Shown: positions 43,494 to 53,857, counted from the first letter of the stretch. The stretch is DNA of 64,000 nt from Xanthobacteraceae bacterium (GCA_029239875.1 JARBUD010000011.1:1-64000), one strand, 5' to 3'. A program made the numbers and translations. Notes: generated by a model not told the origin, from the letters alone.

Positions 43494-44357
43494 ATGGCCG
43501 CGCGTGCCGTCTGGAAGGGCTATCTGAAGGTGGACGAGCTGATCTGCCCGGTCGCCCTCTACACCGCCGTCTCCACCTCCGAGCGCGTGTCGTTCCACAC
43601 CATCAACCGCAAGACCGGCAACCGGGTGAAGCGGCAATTCGTCGACCGCGAGACCGGGGAGGAGGTCGGGCGCGACGAGCAGGTGAAGGGCTACGAGACC
43701 GGCCCCGACCAGTACGTCGTGTTCGAGCCGGAGGAGATCGCCGCCGCCGTGCCGCAGGGCGACAAGACGCTCTCGATCGAGGCCTTCGTGCCCTGCGCGC
43801 AGGTGGACGATCTCTATTTCGACCGGCCCTATTACCTGGCGCCGGCGGACAAGGAGGCCGCGGAGGCCTACGCGCTGATCCGCGACGGCTTGCAGAAGAA
43901 GAATGTCGCCGCGCTGGCCCACGCCGTGCTGTTCCGCCGCGCGCGCTCGCTGCTGGTCCGGGCGCTGGACGACGGGCTGACCGCGACGACGCTGAACTAT
44001 GATTACGAGGTGCGCTCGGCCGAGGAGGCGTTCGAGGACGTCGAGAAGATCAAGATCGACAAGGAGATGCTCGATCTCGCCCGCCACATCATCGAGACCA
44101 AGCGCGGGGAGTTCGACCCGAAGGAGTTCGACGACCGCTACGAGGCGGCGGTGGTGGAACTGGTCCGCGCCAAGGCGGCGGGCCGCACCATCGAGGCGCC
44201 CAAGCGCCGCGCGCCGGAGAAGGTCGTCGACCTCATGGAGGCGCTGCGCCGCAGCGCCGGCATGGGCGGATCGGAGAAGCCGGCCGCGAAGACGGCGAAG
44301 CGCCGCACGGCCGCCAAGGCCAAGCCGGCCGCCGCGCCGCGGCGCAAGGCGGGGTAA
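43494..44357 (+). CDS. ku: Ku protein (NHEJ), first copy
   Basis: A 287-residue bacterial Ku, which binds DNA ends as a homodimer and recruits LigD. MAARAVWKGYLKVDELICPV is the standard N terminus; a GGAGGAT ribosome site precedes the start at 43494. The core beta-barrel (about 1-250) is followed by a basic Lys/Ala-rich tail (KPAAKTAKRRTAAKAKPAAA), as in Ku proteins that bind DNA through the tail. LigD follows 6 bases later in the same operon. Confidence 0.93.
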   Translation: MAARAVWKGYLKVDELICPVALYTAVSTSERVSFHTINRKTGNRVKRQFVDRETGEEVGRDEQVKGYETGPDQYVVFEPEEIAAAVPQGDKTLSIEAFVPCAQVDDLYFDRPYYLAPADKEAAEAYALIRDGLQKKNVAALAHAVLFRRARSLLVRALDDGLTATTLNYDYEVRSAEEAFEDVEKIKIDKEMLDLARHIIETKRGEFDPKEFDDRYEAAVVELVRAKAAGRTIEAPKRRAPEKVVDLMEALRRSAGMGGSEKPAAKTAKRRTAAKAKPAAAPRRKAG

Positions 44358-44363
44358 TCCGCC

Positions 44364-46880
44364 ATGGGGCTTGAAACCTATCGCCGCAAGCGCGACTTCA
44401 CCACCACGGCCGAGCCGCGCGGGCGGACCTCGCGACGTGCGGGCAACCTCTATCTGATCCAGAAACACGACGCCCGCCGGCTGCATTACGACTTCCGACT
44501 GGAAATGGACGGCGTGCTGAAGAGCTGGGCGGTGACGCGCGGGCCGAGCCTCGTGCCCGGCGAGAAGCGCCTCGCCGTGCATGTCGAGGACCACCCGCTC
44601 GACTACGGCACGTTCGAGGGCACCATCCCCAAGGGCGAATATGGCGGCGGCACGGTGATGCTGTGGGACACCGGCACCTGGACGCCGATCGGCGACGCGC
44701 ATGCCGCCTATAAGAAGGGCCATCTCGAATTCGAGCTCGAGGGCGAGAAGCTGCACGGGCGCTGGCATCTTGTGCGCATGCATCCGCGGCCGCGCGAGAA
44801 GAAGGAGAACTGGCTGCTGATCAAGGGCGAGGACAAATTCGCCCGCACCGAGGAGCAGCCGGACATTCTCGAGGAACTGCCGGAGTCGGTGAAGACCGGC
44901 CGCGACCTCGACGCCATCGCCAAGGACGCGCCGGGCTGGTCGTCCAAGACCGGCAGGCTGCGGCCGGACCCGAAGCCCAAGGCTGTGCCCGCCAAGGCGA
45001 AAGCGGCAAGCGGCGGTGCCGCCAAGCGCAAGGCCGCCACAGGCGCCCCGCTGCCGGATTTCGTCGAGCCGCAACTGGCGACCCTCGTCGACAAGGCGCC
45101 GAGCGGCGCGCGCTGGGTGCACGAGATCAAGTTCGACGGCTACCGGCTGGAGGTGAGGATCGACGATGGCGAGGTGCGGCTGCTCACCCGCACCGGGCTC
45201 GACTGGACCTCGCGCTTCGGCTCGAAGCTGGCCGAGGCGTTCAAGGCGCTGCCGGCCTCCAACGCGCTGATAGACGGCGAGCTTGTGGTCGAGGCCGGCA
45301 ACGGCGCCTCGAACTTCTCGACGCTGCAGGCCGACCTTTCCGAGGATCGCACCGACCGCTTCCTGTTCTACGCCTTCGACCTGATGTTCCTCGACGGCGA
45401 GGACCTGCGCAAGCGTCCGCTCCTCGAACGCAAGGCGGCGCTCGCGAAGCTGCTCGCCGGCGTTCCCGACCCGCTGCGCTACAGCGAGCACTTCGAGGAG
45501 GACGGCGACGTCATGCTGCGGCATGCCTGCCGCCTGAGCCTGGAGGGCCTCGTCTCCAAGCTCGCCGACGCGCCTTATCGCTCCGGCCGCTCGAAGGACT
45601 GGCGCAAGTCCAAATGCTCGCAGCGGCAGGAATTCGTCATCGGCGGCTATGTGCCCTCCACCGTCTCCAGCCACGCTATCGGCTCGCTGGTGATGGGCGT
45701 GTTCGAGGAGGGCAAGCTGCGCCATGTCGGGCGCGTCGGCACCGGCTACACCGCCCGGGTCGCCGCCGACCTGTGGAAGCGGCTGCAGCCGCTGGTGCGC
45801 GACAAGAGCCCCTTCGCCGGCAAGCTCTCGGCCGAGGCCGCGCGCGGCGTGCACTTCGTGGAGCCTTCGCTGGTGGCGGAGGTCGAATTCCGCAGCTGGA
45901 CGGGAGAGCGCAATCTGCGCCACGCTGCCTATCGTGGCCTGCGCGAGGACAAGCCGGCCGCTGACGTGGTGCAGGAGGGAGCGCCGCAGATGAACGCAGA
46001 TCGCCCGCGCGGCTCAAGCGTCAAGCTCACCCATCCCGACCGCATCTACTGGCCGGAGGACGGCGTCACCAAGCAGGGGCTGGCGGACTATTACACGCAG
46101 GTCTGGTCGAAGATCGCGCCCTTCATCGTCGCCCGCCCGCTTGCCCTCGTGCGCTGCCCGGACGGCATCGCGCAGGCCTGCTTCTTCCAGAAGCACGCCT
46201 GGCGGGGCATCAACAAGACGGTGAAACTGGTTCCCGACCCCAAGGACAAGGGTGGCGAGCCGCTGCTGACCATCTCCGATTTCGACGGACTGATCGCACT
46301 GGTGCAGGCCGGCACGCTGGAGATACACCCCTGGGGTGCGCCGCTCGCCGCGCTTGAGAAGCCGGACATGCTGATCTTCGACCTCGACCCCGGCCCCGGT
46401 GTCGGCTGGCCGGAGGTGATCGACGCCGCCAAGGAAGTCCGCGCGCGGCTGGAGGCGGACGGGATGGCGGCCTTCGTGAAGACCTCGGGCGGCAAGGGCC
46501 TGCACGTCGTCACGCCGCTGGCGCCGAAGGCGGGCTGGGCGCCGGCCAAGGACTATGCCAAGGCGGTGGCGGATCGCATGGCGGCGGACGACCCTGGCCG
46601 CTTCATCTCGGTGGCGACCAAGGCCAAGCGCGGCGGGCGCATCTTCGTCGACTATCTGCGCAATGCGCGCGGGGCCACCGCCGTGGCGCCCTATTCCACC
46701 CGCGCCCGCGCCGGCGCGGCGGTGTCGATGCCCGTGATGTGGGAGGAGCTCGACCAGCTCACCAGCGCCGCGCAATACACCGTCGACAACGCGCCGACGC
46801 GGCTTTCCAGCCTCGACGCCGACCCGTGGGAGGATTTCCGCGCCGCGGCGAAGCCGCTGCCGGCGGGGAAGAAGAGGTAG
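44364..46880 (+). CDS. ligD: Multifunctional DNA ligase D (LigD)
   Basis: An 838-residue NHEJ enzyme with domain order phosphoesterase-ligase-polymerase. The 3'-phosphoesterase is at about 25-150 (KHDARRLHYDFRLEMDGVLK, EDHPLDYGTFEGTIPKGEYG). The ATP-dependent ligase is at about 225-530, with the adenylated Lys in HEIKFDGYRLEVR (about residue 255). The primase-like polymerase is at about 545-830 (DMLIFDLDPGPGVGWPEV, KTSGGKGLHVVTPL). It repairs double-strand breaks with Ku. The stop lies 3 bases from the convergent stop of the second Ku gene. Confidence 0.95.
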   Translation: MGLETYRRKRDFTTTAEPRGRTSRRAGNLYLIQKHDARRLHYDFRLEMDGVLKSWAVTRGPSLVPGEKRLAVHVEDHPLDYGTFEGTIPKGEYGGGTVMLWDTGTWTPIGDAHAAYKKGHLEFELEGEKLHGRWHLVRMHPRPREKKENWLLIKGEDKFARTEEQPDILEELPESVKTGRDLDAIAKDAPGWSSKTGRLRPDPKPKAVPAKAKAASGGAAKRKAATGAPLPDFVEPQLATLVDKAPSGARWVHEIKFDGYRLEVRIDDGEVRLLTRTGLDWTSRFGSKLAEAFKALPASNALIDGELVVEAGNGASNFSTLQADLSEDRTDRFLFYAFDLMFLDGEDLRKRPLLERKAALAKLLAGVPDPLRYSEHFEEDGDVMLRHACRLSLEGLVSKLADAPYRSGRSKDWRKSKCSQRQEFVIGGYVPSTVSSHAIGSLVMGVFEEGKLRHVGRVGTGYTARVAADLWKRLQPLVRDKSPFAGKLSAEAARGVHFVEPSLVAEVEFRSWTGERNLRHAAYRGLREDKPAADVVQEGAPQMNADRPRGSSVKLTHPDRIYWPEDGVTKQGLADYYTQVWSKIAPFIVARPLALVRCPDGIAQACFFQKHAWRGINKTVKLVPDPKDKGGEPLLTISDFDGLIALVQAGTLEIHPWGAPLAALEKPDMLIFDLDPGPGVGWPEVIDAAKEVRARLEADGMAAFVKTSGGKGLHVVTPLAPKAGWAPAKDYAKAVADRMAADDPGRFISVATKAKRGGRIFVDYLRNARGATAVAPYSTRARAGAAVSMPVMWEELDQLTSAAQYTVDNAPTRLSSLDADPWEDFRAAAKPLPAGKKR

Positions 46881-46883
46881 GCT

Positions 46884-47690
46884 TTACTTCCGCGCCGCCT
46901 TCTCCGCCGCAAGGCTGCGCTTCAGCGCCTCGGTGATGGAGATGACGTTGCCGGCCGTGGGCTCGGGCTCGGCCTCCTTCGCCTTTTTCGGCGGCGGGCG
47001 CTTGCGCTTCCTGGCGGCGATGAGCTTCTGAAGGTTCTCCTGCACGGGATCGCCGACCATGGACGGGTCCCAGTCGCGCACGCGGCGCTCGATCAGCGTG
47101 GTGATCAGGCTGAGCGAACCCTTATCCGGCTTCTGCCCGCCGACGGCCTCGAAATATTCCTTCGGCGGGCGCACCTCGTCGCCATAGCGCAGGGTCCAGA
47201 GGACGATGCCCTTGCCCCGCGGCTCCAGCATCACCGCGCGCTCGCGCCGGTAGAGCACCAGCCGGGCGATGCCGTTCATGCCGGTCGCCTGCATCGCCTC
47301 GCGGATGACCGAGAACGCCTCCTCGCCCACCTCGTCGTCGGGCACGAGGAAATGCGGCGTGTCGTACCAGAGCGAGGCGATGGATTCCTTCGGCACGAAC
47401 ATGTCGATGTCGATGGTGCGGGTGCTCTCCAGCGCCACCGCGTCGAGCTCGTCGTCCTCCAGCAGCACGCTGCGGCCGGGCTCGATCTCGTAGCCCTTCA
47501 CCTCGTCCTCGTCCTTCACCGGACGGCCGGTCTCGGCATCGACATAGCGCGCCTCGACACGGTTGCCGGTGGCGCGGTTGAGCGTGTGGAAGCGCACCTT
47601 CTCGGATTCCGAGGTGGCCGGCGACATCGTCACCGGGCAGGTGACGAGCGAGAGCTTGAGATAGCCCTTCCAGAAGCTGCGCCGCGCCAT
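46884..47690 (-). CDS. ku: Ku protein (NHEJ), second copy, convergent
   Basis: A 268-residue Ku paralogue on the opposite strand to ligD, starting MARRSFWKGYLKLSLVTCPV. The core fold matches the first Ku (FHTLNRATGNRVEARYVD, DVDMFVP-type strand IDIDMFVPKESIASLWYD). The tail differs: basic KRKRPPPKKAKE followed by AGNVISITEALKRSLAAEKA. The two Ku sequences are clearly divergent, so this is an old duplication. They may form different dimers or act in different growth phases. Confidence 0.92.
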   Translation of the reverse strand: MARRSFWKGYLKLSLVTCPVTMSPATSESEKVRFHTLNRATGNRVEARYVDAETGRPVKDEDEVKGYEIEPGRSVLLEDDELDAVALESTRTIDIDMFVPKESIASLWYDTPHFLVPDDEVGEEAFSVIREAMQATGMNGIARLVLYRRERAVMLEPRGKGIVLWTLRYGDEVRPPKEYFEAVGGQKPDKGSLSLITTLIERRVRDWDPSMVGDPVQENLQKLIAARKRKRPPPKKAKEAEPEPTAGNVISITEALKRSLAAEKAARK

Positions 47691-47789
47691 GGTGACCTCC
47701 CGATACCGTCACGGACAACGGCCGGACGTGCCCGGTGTTCCCGTGCTCCACGTTAGGGCCGCGGACAATGTGCCCTTACCCGGAACGCA

Positions 47790-47926
47790 CCGTCATCCTG
47801 AGGCGCCTGTCCCACAATTCACCGTCATCCTGAGGTGCTCGCGCAGCGAGCCTCGAAGGATGGTCGCGTGAGCGCGGACGAGCATGCTTCGAGGCCCGGC
47901 CTCCGGCCGGGCACCTCAGGATGACG
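47790..47926. repeat. Palindromic intergenic repeat, family A, copy 2 plus truncated left arm
   Basis: A full family A element at 47823-47926 (CGTCATCCTGAGGTGC ... GCACCTCAGGATGACG) preceded at 47790-47805 by a stray left arm CGTCATCCTGAGGCGC. It fills much of the gap between the second Ku gene and the end of the ScfR-type regulator gene. Confidence 0.75.
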
Positions 47927-47950
47927 GCGCACGAGGCTAGTTGCGGCTAG

Positions 47951-49366
47951 TCACGACAACCCCCGCCGCGCCGAGGCGTAAAAGGCCTCCGCCATGTCGG
48001 TCTCGTTCAGGGTGAAGCGGTGGTCGGTCGGCGGCTGGGCGCGCTGCTCGCAATCGAGCCGTGGGCAGATGCGGCAGCCGACGCCGATCGGCACCGCCTG
48101 CGAGGGATCGTTGAGGTTCATGCCGTCGGAATAGACCATCTGCTGGGCATAGCCGATGTGGCAGCCGAGGCCGATGGAGAGGTGCCGGCGCGGGGCGCTG
48201 TGGCGGTGGCCGCCCTTGGTGATCGAGCGGGCGATGCAGAAATAGCGCTGGCCCTCCGGCATCTGGCTGATCTGCACGTTGATGCGCTCGGGGTGCAGGA
48301 AGGCGGCATAGACGTTCCAGCGCGGGCAGGCGCCGGAATGGCGGGAGATGTGGATGCCCGACAGCGAGAAGCGCTTCGAGATGTTGCCGGCGATGTCGGT
48401 GCGCACGAGATGCAGCGGGATGCCACTCATGCCCGGCCGCTGCAGCGTGGTCATGCGGTGGCAGACCTGTTCGAAGCTGGTGCGGAAGCGGCGCTGGATG
48501 CGCTCGATGTCGTAGCGCGTCTCCTGGCAAGCGCGGAAGAACGGCTCGTAGGGCATGACGAGGGCGGCGGCGAAATAGCTCGCCAGCGCGTTGCGGGTCA
48601 GCACCGGCGCGTCGGCGGCGAGGTTGCCGGCCTCAATCAATTCGTCGATCTGCCGGGAGGCGGCGAGCAGGCCGAGCTGGTGGGCGACGGCGAACAGCGC
48701 GGATTCGGGCGGCAGCACCTCGGCGGTGATGAGCTCGTGTGCCGCGGCATCGTAGCGCCGGGCGATGCCGCCGGGCAGCGAAGCCGTGCGCCAGTTCAGC
48801 CCGAAGACATTGAAGAGGTAGGTCTTCAGCCCATACTCGAAGGAATCCGAGGCGAAGTCGATGTCGTGGCGGATGCGCTCGGCGGCGGCCTCGAGCGTCG
48901 GGAAATAATTGGCGTTCTCCTGGATGAAGTCGGAGACCGCGTCGGTGGCCGGATGATAGCCGCCTTCGTCCTCGACCACACCCTGCCGGCGGCTGGTCTC
49001 GCGCAGCGTCTTGTACTGGTCGTAAAGCCGCACCACGGCCCGCCCCACCGAAGGGTTGGAGGCGGCGAGGTCGCGTATGTCCTGGTTGGTCAGCGCGTTC
49101 TCGGAGAACACGTCGTCGCTGAAAAGCTCCATCAGGTCGCCGACGAGGCGGGACTCGTCGTTCTCCACCAATTCGCCCGGCTCGATGCCGAAATAGCCGG
49201 CCAGCTTCATCAGCAGCGGCACGGTTATGCGCCGGCGATTGTGCTCTATCAGGTTGAGATAGCTCGCGGAAATGCCGAGCGCGACCGCGAGGTCGGCCTG
49301 CGAGACGCGCTTGGCGCGGCGCAGCCGCTGCACCCGGCTGCCGATGCGTGGCTCGGTGGCGAGCAT
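47951..49366 (-). CDS. ScfR/RamB-type short-chain fatty acyl-CoA regulator (XRE + ImmA-like + DUF2083)
   Basis: A 471-residue regulator. The N-terminal XRE helix-turn-helix (about 8-65; RRAKRVSQADLAVALGISAS) is followed by an ImmA/IrrE-like domain (about 160-290) and a C-terminal DUF2083 domain with Cys residues (CRICPRLDCEQRAQPP). This architecture is that of the ScfR group (RamB, PccR), which senses acyl-CoA and controls acetate or propionate use. Its genes border isocitrate lyase and malate synthase, so control of the glyoxylate shunt is likely. It is divergent from the 82-residue gene and aceA. Confidence 0.88.
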   Translation of the reverse strand: MLATEPRIGSRVQRLRRAKRVSQADLAVALGISASYLNLIEHNRRRITVPLLMKLAGYFGIEPGELVENDESRLVGDLMELFSDDVFSENALTNQDIRDLAASNPSVGRAVVRLYDQYKTLRETSRRQGVVEDEGGYHPATDAVSDFIQENANYFPTLEAAAERIRHDIDFASDSFEYGLKTYLFNVFGLNWRTASLPGGIARRYDAAAHELITAEVLPPESALFAVAHQLGLLAASRQIDELIEAGNLAADAPVLTRNALASYFAAALVMPYEPFFRACQETRYDIERIQRRFRTSFEQVCHRMTTLQRPGMSGIPLHLVRTDIAGNISKRFSLSGIHISRHSGACPRWNVYAAFLHPERINVQISQMPEGQRYFCIARSITKGGHRHSAPRRHLSIGLGCHIGYAQQMVYSDGMNLNDPSQAVPIGVGCRICPRLDCEQRAQPPTDHRFTLNETDMAEAFYASARRGLS

Positions 49367-49384
49367 GGCCCGATCCTTTGCTCG

Positions 49385-49407
49385 GTTTACAAAATCCGCC
49401 TGTAAAC
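49385..49407. promoter_or_regulatory. Inverted repeat in the ScfR-aceA divergent region (operator candidate)
   Basis: GTTTACA (49385-49391) and TGTAAAC (49401-49407) are an exact inverted repeat with a 9-base spacer, followed by CTTTACAAG and, near 49483, CTTTACATG. It lies 18-41 bases before the regulator start and in the same A+T-rich divergent promoter region as the small gene and aceA. Binding by the regulator itself is inferred. Confidence 0.5.
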
Positions 49408-49510
49408 TTTACAAGCCTTATCAGCTTAACACACTGATATCACTATATCTATTGCCTTTCCCCGTCGAGTGTTAAATCTTTACATGACACCTCGTGAAGG
49501 AGGAATTGAC

Positions 49511-49759
49511 ATGGTCAGGACAGAACACACGGCCCCGCCTCCGGGCGAGGAGGAATTCGTCACCCTCATCGGCGGCGACGCCGAGGAGATCGGCCGCGCC
49601 TTCAAGGCGGAGGGCCTCGCTGCGCAGGACTTCACCGTCGTCCACCGCATCGGCCGTCATCGGCTGGCGGCGGCGCCGGGCCAGGACCTCGCCGCGCTGG
49701 TCAGCGCGCTGCTCGACGGGCGGCTCGTCGCCGCCACCTATGCGCGCCGCGCCCGCTAG
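49511..49759 (+). CDS. Small unknown protein between the ScfR-type regulator and aceA
   Basis: An 82-residue protein with a strong AGGAGG site 8 bases before ATG 49511. It is a compact alpha/beta chain (EEEFVTLIGGDAEEIGRAFK, then AQDFTVVHRIGRHRLAAAPG) ending in AALVSALLDGRLVAATYA. No family recognised, no membrane span. Position and likely shared promoter suggest a role tied to acetate metabolism, such as a small accessory or regulatory protein. Confidence 0.68.
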   Translation: MVRTEHTAPPPGEEEFVTLIGGDAEEIGRAFKAEGLAAQDFTVVHRIGRHRLAAAPGQDLAALVSALLDGRLVAATYARRAR

Positions 49760-49916
49760 GCCGCCGGCATGCCCGCAAGGCCGCGCTTCCGACCGATCCG
49801 CTTCGAGGACGCCAATGCGCGCCACTCTCGCGCATCGGCTGGCGCGGGCGCCGTAACCTCCACGGCGTCCGCGCCCTCTTCCGCCCTCACCGACACACAA
49901 GCAGCAGGGAAGAACC

Positions 49917-51215
49917 ATGCTGGACACGCTTCGCACCTCCACCCCCGACAGCTTCCCTGCCCCGGCCTGGGCGCCGGACCGCTGGAGCGGCATCCGCCGC
50001 AGCTACGGGTCCGCTGACGTCCGGCGGCTCGCCGGCTCGCTGCGCATCGAGCACACGCTGGCCCAGAACGGCGCCCGCCGCCTGTGGGAACTGCTGCAGA
50101 CGCAGGACTTCGTGCCGACGCTCGGCACCTACACCGGCGCGCAGGCGATCCAGCAGGTGAAGGCGGGGCTGGAGGCGATCTACCTCTCCGGCTGGCAGGT
50201 CGCGGCCGACGCCAACTCGGCGGGCGACATGTATCCCGACCAGAGCCTCTACCCGGTCGACAGCGTCCCGGCGGTGGTCAAGCGCATCAACAAGGCGCTG
50301 ATGCGCGCCGACCAGATCCAGACCATGGAGAAGGCGGATGGCGTCACCGGCCCGGAACTCGACTATTTCGTGCCGATCATCGCCGATGCCGAGGCCGGCT
50401 TCGGCGGCCAACTCAACGCCTATGAACTGACCAAGGCGCTGATCGAGGCCGGCGCGGCGGCGGTCCATTTCGAGGACCAGCTGGCGTCGGAGAAGAAATG
50501 CGGCCATCTCGGCGGCAAGGTGCTGGTGCCGACGCGCCAGTTCATCCGCACGCTCAACGCCGCGCGCCTCGCCGCGGATGTGGCCGGCGTGCCCACCGTG
50601 ATCATGGCGCGCACCGATGCGGAATCGGCCCGGCTCATCACCTCGGACATCGACGAGACGGACCGGCCCTTCATCACCGGCGAGCGCACGGCCGAAGGCT
50701 TCTACCGCTACAATGGCGGCTTCGAGGCCGGCATAGCCCGCGCCGTCGCCTACGCGCCCTATGCCGACCTGCTGTGGTGCGAGACCTCGACGCCGAGCCT
50801 CGCCGACGCGCGGCGCTTCGCCGAAGGCGTGCACAAGGCGCATCCGGGGAAGATGCTGGCCTATAACTGCTCGCCGTCCTTCAACTGGGCCAAGCACATG
50901 GACAAGGCGCAGATGAAGATCTTCCAGCGCGAGCTGGGGGCGATGGGCTACCGCTATCAGTTCATCACGCTGGCCGGCTTCCACAACCTCAACTACACGA
51001 CCTTCGACCTCGCCCGCCGCTACCGCGAGGACGGCATGGCCGCCTATTCGCAGCTGCAGGAGGCGGAGTTCGCCGCCGAGAAGCAGGGCTTCACCGGCAC
51101 CCGCCACCAGCGCGAGGTCGGCACCTCCTATTTCGACGCCATCGCCACCGTGCTCAGCGAGGGCGCGTCCTCGACCACGGCGATGAAGGAATCGACGGAG
51201 ACGGCGCAGTTCTGA
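49917..51215 (+). CDS. aceA: Isocitrate lyase AceA
   Basis: A 432-residue enzyme cleaving isocitrate to glyoxylate and succinate, the first step of the glyoxylate shunt. The signature [16 protein letters not shown] holds the catalytic Cys at residue 195. Other conserved stretches are [20 protein letters not shown] and [20 protein letters not shown], and [19 protein letters not shown]. The length matches the prokaryotic type. AGGGAAG precedes the start. It works with malate synthase G encoded 438 bases downstream. Confidence 0.97.
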   Translation: MLDTLRTSTPDSFPAPAWAPDRWSGIRRSYGSADVRRLAGSLRIEHTLAQNGARRLWELLQTQDFVPTLGTYTGAQAIQQVKAGLEAIYLSGWQVAADANSAGDMYPDQSLYPVDSVPAVVKRINKALMRADQIQTMEKADGVTGPELDYFVPIIADAEAGFGGQLNAYELTKALIEAGAAAVHFEDQLASEKKCGHLGGKVLVPTRQFIRTLNAARLAADVAGVPTVIMARTDAESARLITSDIDETDRPFITGERTAEGFYRYNGGFEAGIARAVAYAPYADLLWCETSTPSLADARRFAEGVHKAHPGKMLAYNCSPSFNWAKHMDKAQMKIFQRELGAMGYRYQFITLAGFHNLNYTTFDLARRYREDGMAAYSQLQEAEFAAEKQGFTGTRHQREVGTSYFDAIATVLSEGASSTTAMKESTETAQF

Positions 51216-51653
51216 ACCGCGCCGCTCCCACAGCTTCGCCATCCCGGGGCGAAAGCTAGGCGCGCCGTGCGGCGGGTCGGGGTCAGGCCCGCCGCGCGGC
51301 CCCGGCGATCGCCGGGCGCCTCGGGATGGCATCTTCCGCAAGCGGGCGGGCGAAGTCGAAACATCCGGCCCACGCGCGGGAACCGGGGGATTTTCACCCG
51401 CGTTTTTGCAGTGCGGCATGCCGCAAGGCCGGGAGAACGCAGGCTGTGTATCTGGCATTTTGTCGACCTGAAATGCCGAATAACGCCTGCGATATCATGC
51501 AGTTCTGCCATGCCGCAGACGCAGGCGTCGGCCCTTGCCCGGGGGACGCGATCCGACTAAGTGCGGTATTGCGCCGCACCCATGTACGCCGCATAGCACA
51601 ATCAGCCGGGCCCATTCGGGGCAGCCGGCCGCCAGCCGAAAAAAGGGAACGCC
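51216..51653 (+). promoter_or_regulatory. aceA-glcB intergenic region with repeated palindromes (operator candidates)
   Basis: No gene is seen. It contains a perfect 14-base palindrome TGCGGCATGCCGCA at 51412-51425, a half-site ATGCCGCA at 51509-51516, and an inverted repeat GTGCGG-N7-CCGCAC at 51561-51579. The shared TGCGG/CCGCA halves before malate synthase suggest control by one dimeric regulator. Which regulator is unknown; the nearby ScfR-type protein is one option, although its own upstream palindrome (GTTTACA) differs. Confidence 0.5.
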
Positions 51654-53831
51654 ATGAGCCATACCGACGTCGCCGGCCTGAAGGTGGACACCGCGCTGTA
51701 CGACTTCATCAATGATGAAGTCATGCCCGGCACCGGGGTCCAGGCCGCCGCCTTCTGGAATGGCTTTGCCCGCGTCGTAGGCGAGTTCGCGCCGCGCAAC
51801 GCCGAGCTGCTCGCGCGCCGCGACGAGCTGCAGGCGCAGATCGACGCCTGGCACCGCGCCCACCGCAACAAGCCGGTCGATCCCGCCGCCTATGAGGTGT
51901 TCCTGGCCGAAATCGGCTACCTCATGCCGGAGCCCGAGCCCTTCGAGGTCGTCACCGCGAAGGTGGATGACGAGCTCGCCCGCATTCCCGGCCCGCAACT
52001 TGTGGTGCCCGTCACCAATGCCCGCTACGCGCTGAACGCGGCGAACGCCCGCTGGGGCAGCCTCTACGACGCGCTCTACGGCACCGACGCGCTGCCCGAG
52101 GACGATGGCGCCAGCCGCTCCAACGGCTTCAACCCGGTGCGCGCCCAGCGAGTGATCGAGCGCGCCCGCGCCTTCCTCGACGAGAGCGTGCCGCTCGCCG
52201 CCGGCAGCCATGCCGATGTCGCCGCCTACCGCGTCGCCGACGGCAAGCTGGTCGCCGAATTGAAGAACGGCCGTACCATCGGCCTGAAGGACGCCAGCCA
52301 GTTCGCCGGCTTCGCGGGCGAGGCGGGCGCGCCATCCTCCATCCTGCTGGTCAATAACGGGCTGCACATCGACGTGCTGATCGACCGAGCGCACCGCATC
52401 GGCAGGACCGACCCGGCCGGCATCGCCGACATCGTCATCGAGGCGGCGGTGACCACCATCGTCGATTGCGAGGACAGCGTCGCGGCGGTCGATGCCGAGG
52501 ACAAGGTGCTGGTCTATCGCAACTGGCTCGGCCTGATGAAGGGCACGCTCAGCGCCAGCTTCGCCAAGGGCCGCGAGACGGTGGAGCGCAGCCTCGCCGC
52601 CGACCGCCACTACACCGCCGCCGACGGCTCCACGCTGACCCTGCACGGGCGCAGCCTGATGCTGGTGCGCAATGTCGGCCAGCACATGATGACCGACGCC
52701 GTGCTGGACGCTTCGGCCAAGGAGATTCCTGAGTCCGTGCTAGACGCCGCGGTCACTTCGCTGATCGCGCTGCACGACCTCAAGGGCACCGGCCGCCTGC
52801 GCAACAGCCGCACCGGCTCGGTCTACATCGTCAAGCCGAAGATGCACGGCCCGGACGAGGTCGCCTTCGCCTGCGAGCTGTTCGCGGCGGTCGAGAAGGT
52901 GCTCGGCCTTGAGACCAACACGCTGAAGATCGGCATCATGGACGAGGAGCGCCGCACCAGCGCCAACCTCTCCGCCGCCATCCGCGCGGCGCGCGAGCGC
53001 GTGGTGTTCATCAACACCGGCTTCCTCGACCGCACCGGCGATGAGATCCACACCTCGATGGAGGTAGGCCCGATGGTGCGCAAGAACGAGATGAAGGCGC
53101 AGGCCTGGATCAAGGCCTATGAGGACAACAATGTCGACGCCGGCCTCGAAGCCCATCTCGACGGCCACGGCCAGATCGGCAAGGGCATGTGGGCGATGCC
53201 CGACCGCATGGCCGACATGCTCCAGCAGAAGATCGCCCACCCGCTGGCCGGCGCCAACACCGCCTGGGTACCCTCGCCGACCGCCGCGACGCTGCACGCG
53301 CTGCACTACCACAAGGTCGACGTGTTCAAGCGTCAGGACGAGCTGCGCACGCGCCCCCGCGCTTCCCGGCGCGACCTGCTGACCATCCCGGTCGTCGACC
53401 GCGGCAACTGGGAGCCGGCGGCGGTGCAGGAGGAGCTCGACAACAACATCCAGGGCATCCTCGGCTATGTCGTGCGCTGGATCGACCAGGGCGTCGGCTG
53501 CTCCAAGGTGCCGGACATCCACGATGTCGGGCTGATGGAAGACCGCGCCACGCTGCGCATCTCCTCCCAGCACGTCGCCAACTGGCTGCTGCACGGCGTG
53601 GTCACGCAAGCGCAGGTCGAGGAGACGCTGCGCCGCATGGCCAAGGTCGTTGACGCACAGAACGAGGACGATCCGCTCTACGAGCCGATGGCACCGGCCT
53701 ATGACGGCCTCGCTTTCCAGGCCGCCCGCGACCTGGTCTTCGAGGGCCGCGAGCAGCCCAACGGCTATACCGAGTTCGTCCTCACCCGCCGCCGCCGCGA
53801 GGCCAAGCAGGCCCAGGCCGCAGCGGCCTGA
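51654..53831 (+). CDS. glcB: Malate synthase G
   Basis: A 725-residue enzyme condensing glyoxylate with acetyl-CoA to malate; E. coli GlcB has 723. Diagnostic segments are [31 protein letters not shown] [20 protein letters not shown], and [20 protein letters not shown]. The ending [20 protein letters not shown] and [14 protein letters not shown] is typical. It completes the glyoxylate shunt with AceA. The ribosome site AAGGGAA precedes the ATG. Confidence 0.96.
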   Translation: MSHTDVAGLKVDTALYDFINDEVMPGTGVQAAAFWNGFARVVGEFAPRNAELLARRDELQAQIDAWHRAHRNKPVDPAAYEVFLAEIGYLMPEPEPFEVVTAKVDDELARIPGPQLVVPVTNARYALNAANARWGSLYDALYGTDALPEDDGASRSNGFNPVRAQRVIERARAFLDESVPLAAGSHADVAAYRVADGKLVAELKNGRTIGLKDASQFAGFAGEAGAPSSILLVNNGLHIDVLIDRAHRIGRTDPAGIADIVIEAAVTTIVDCEDSVAAVDAEDKVLVYRNWLGLMKGTLSASFAKGRETVERSLAADRHYTAADGSTLTLHGRSLMLVRNVGQHMMTDAVLDASAKEIPESVLDAAVTSLIALHDLKGTGRLRNSRTGSVYIVKPKMHGPDEVAFACELFAAVEKVLGLETNTLKIGIMDEERRTSANLSAAIRAARERVVFINTGFLDRTGDEIHTSMEVGPMVRKNEMKAQAWIKAYEDNNVDAGLEAHLDGHGQIGKGMWAMPDRMADMLQQKIAHPLAGANTAWVPSPTAATLHALHYHKVDVFKRQDELRTRPRASRRDLLTIPVVDRGNWEPAAVQEELDNNIQGILGYVVRWIDQGVGCSKVPDIHDVGLMEDRATLRISSQHVANWLLHGVVTQAQVEETLRRMAKVVDAQNEDDPLYEPMAPAYDGLAFQAARDLVFEGREQPNGYTEFVLTRRRREAKQAQAAAA

Positions 53832-53857
53832 GCGGCTCCCGTTCCTTTGTCTCAAAG

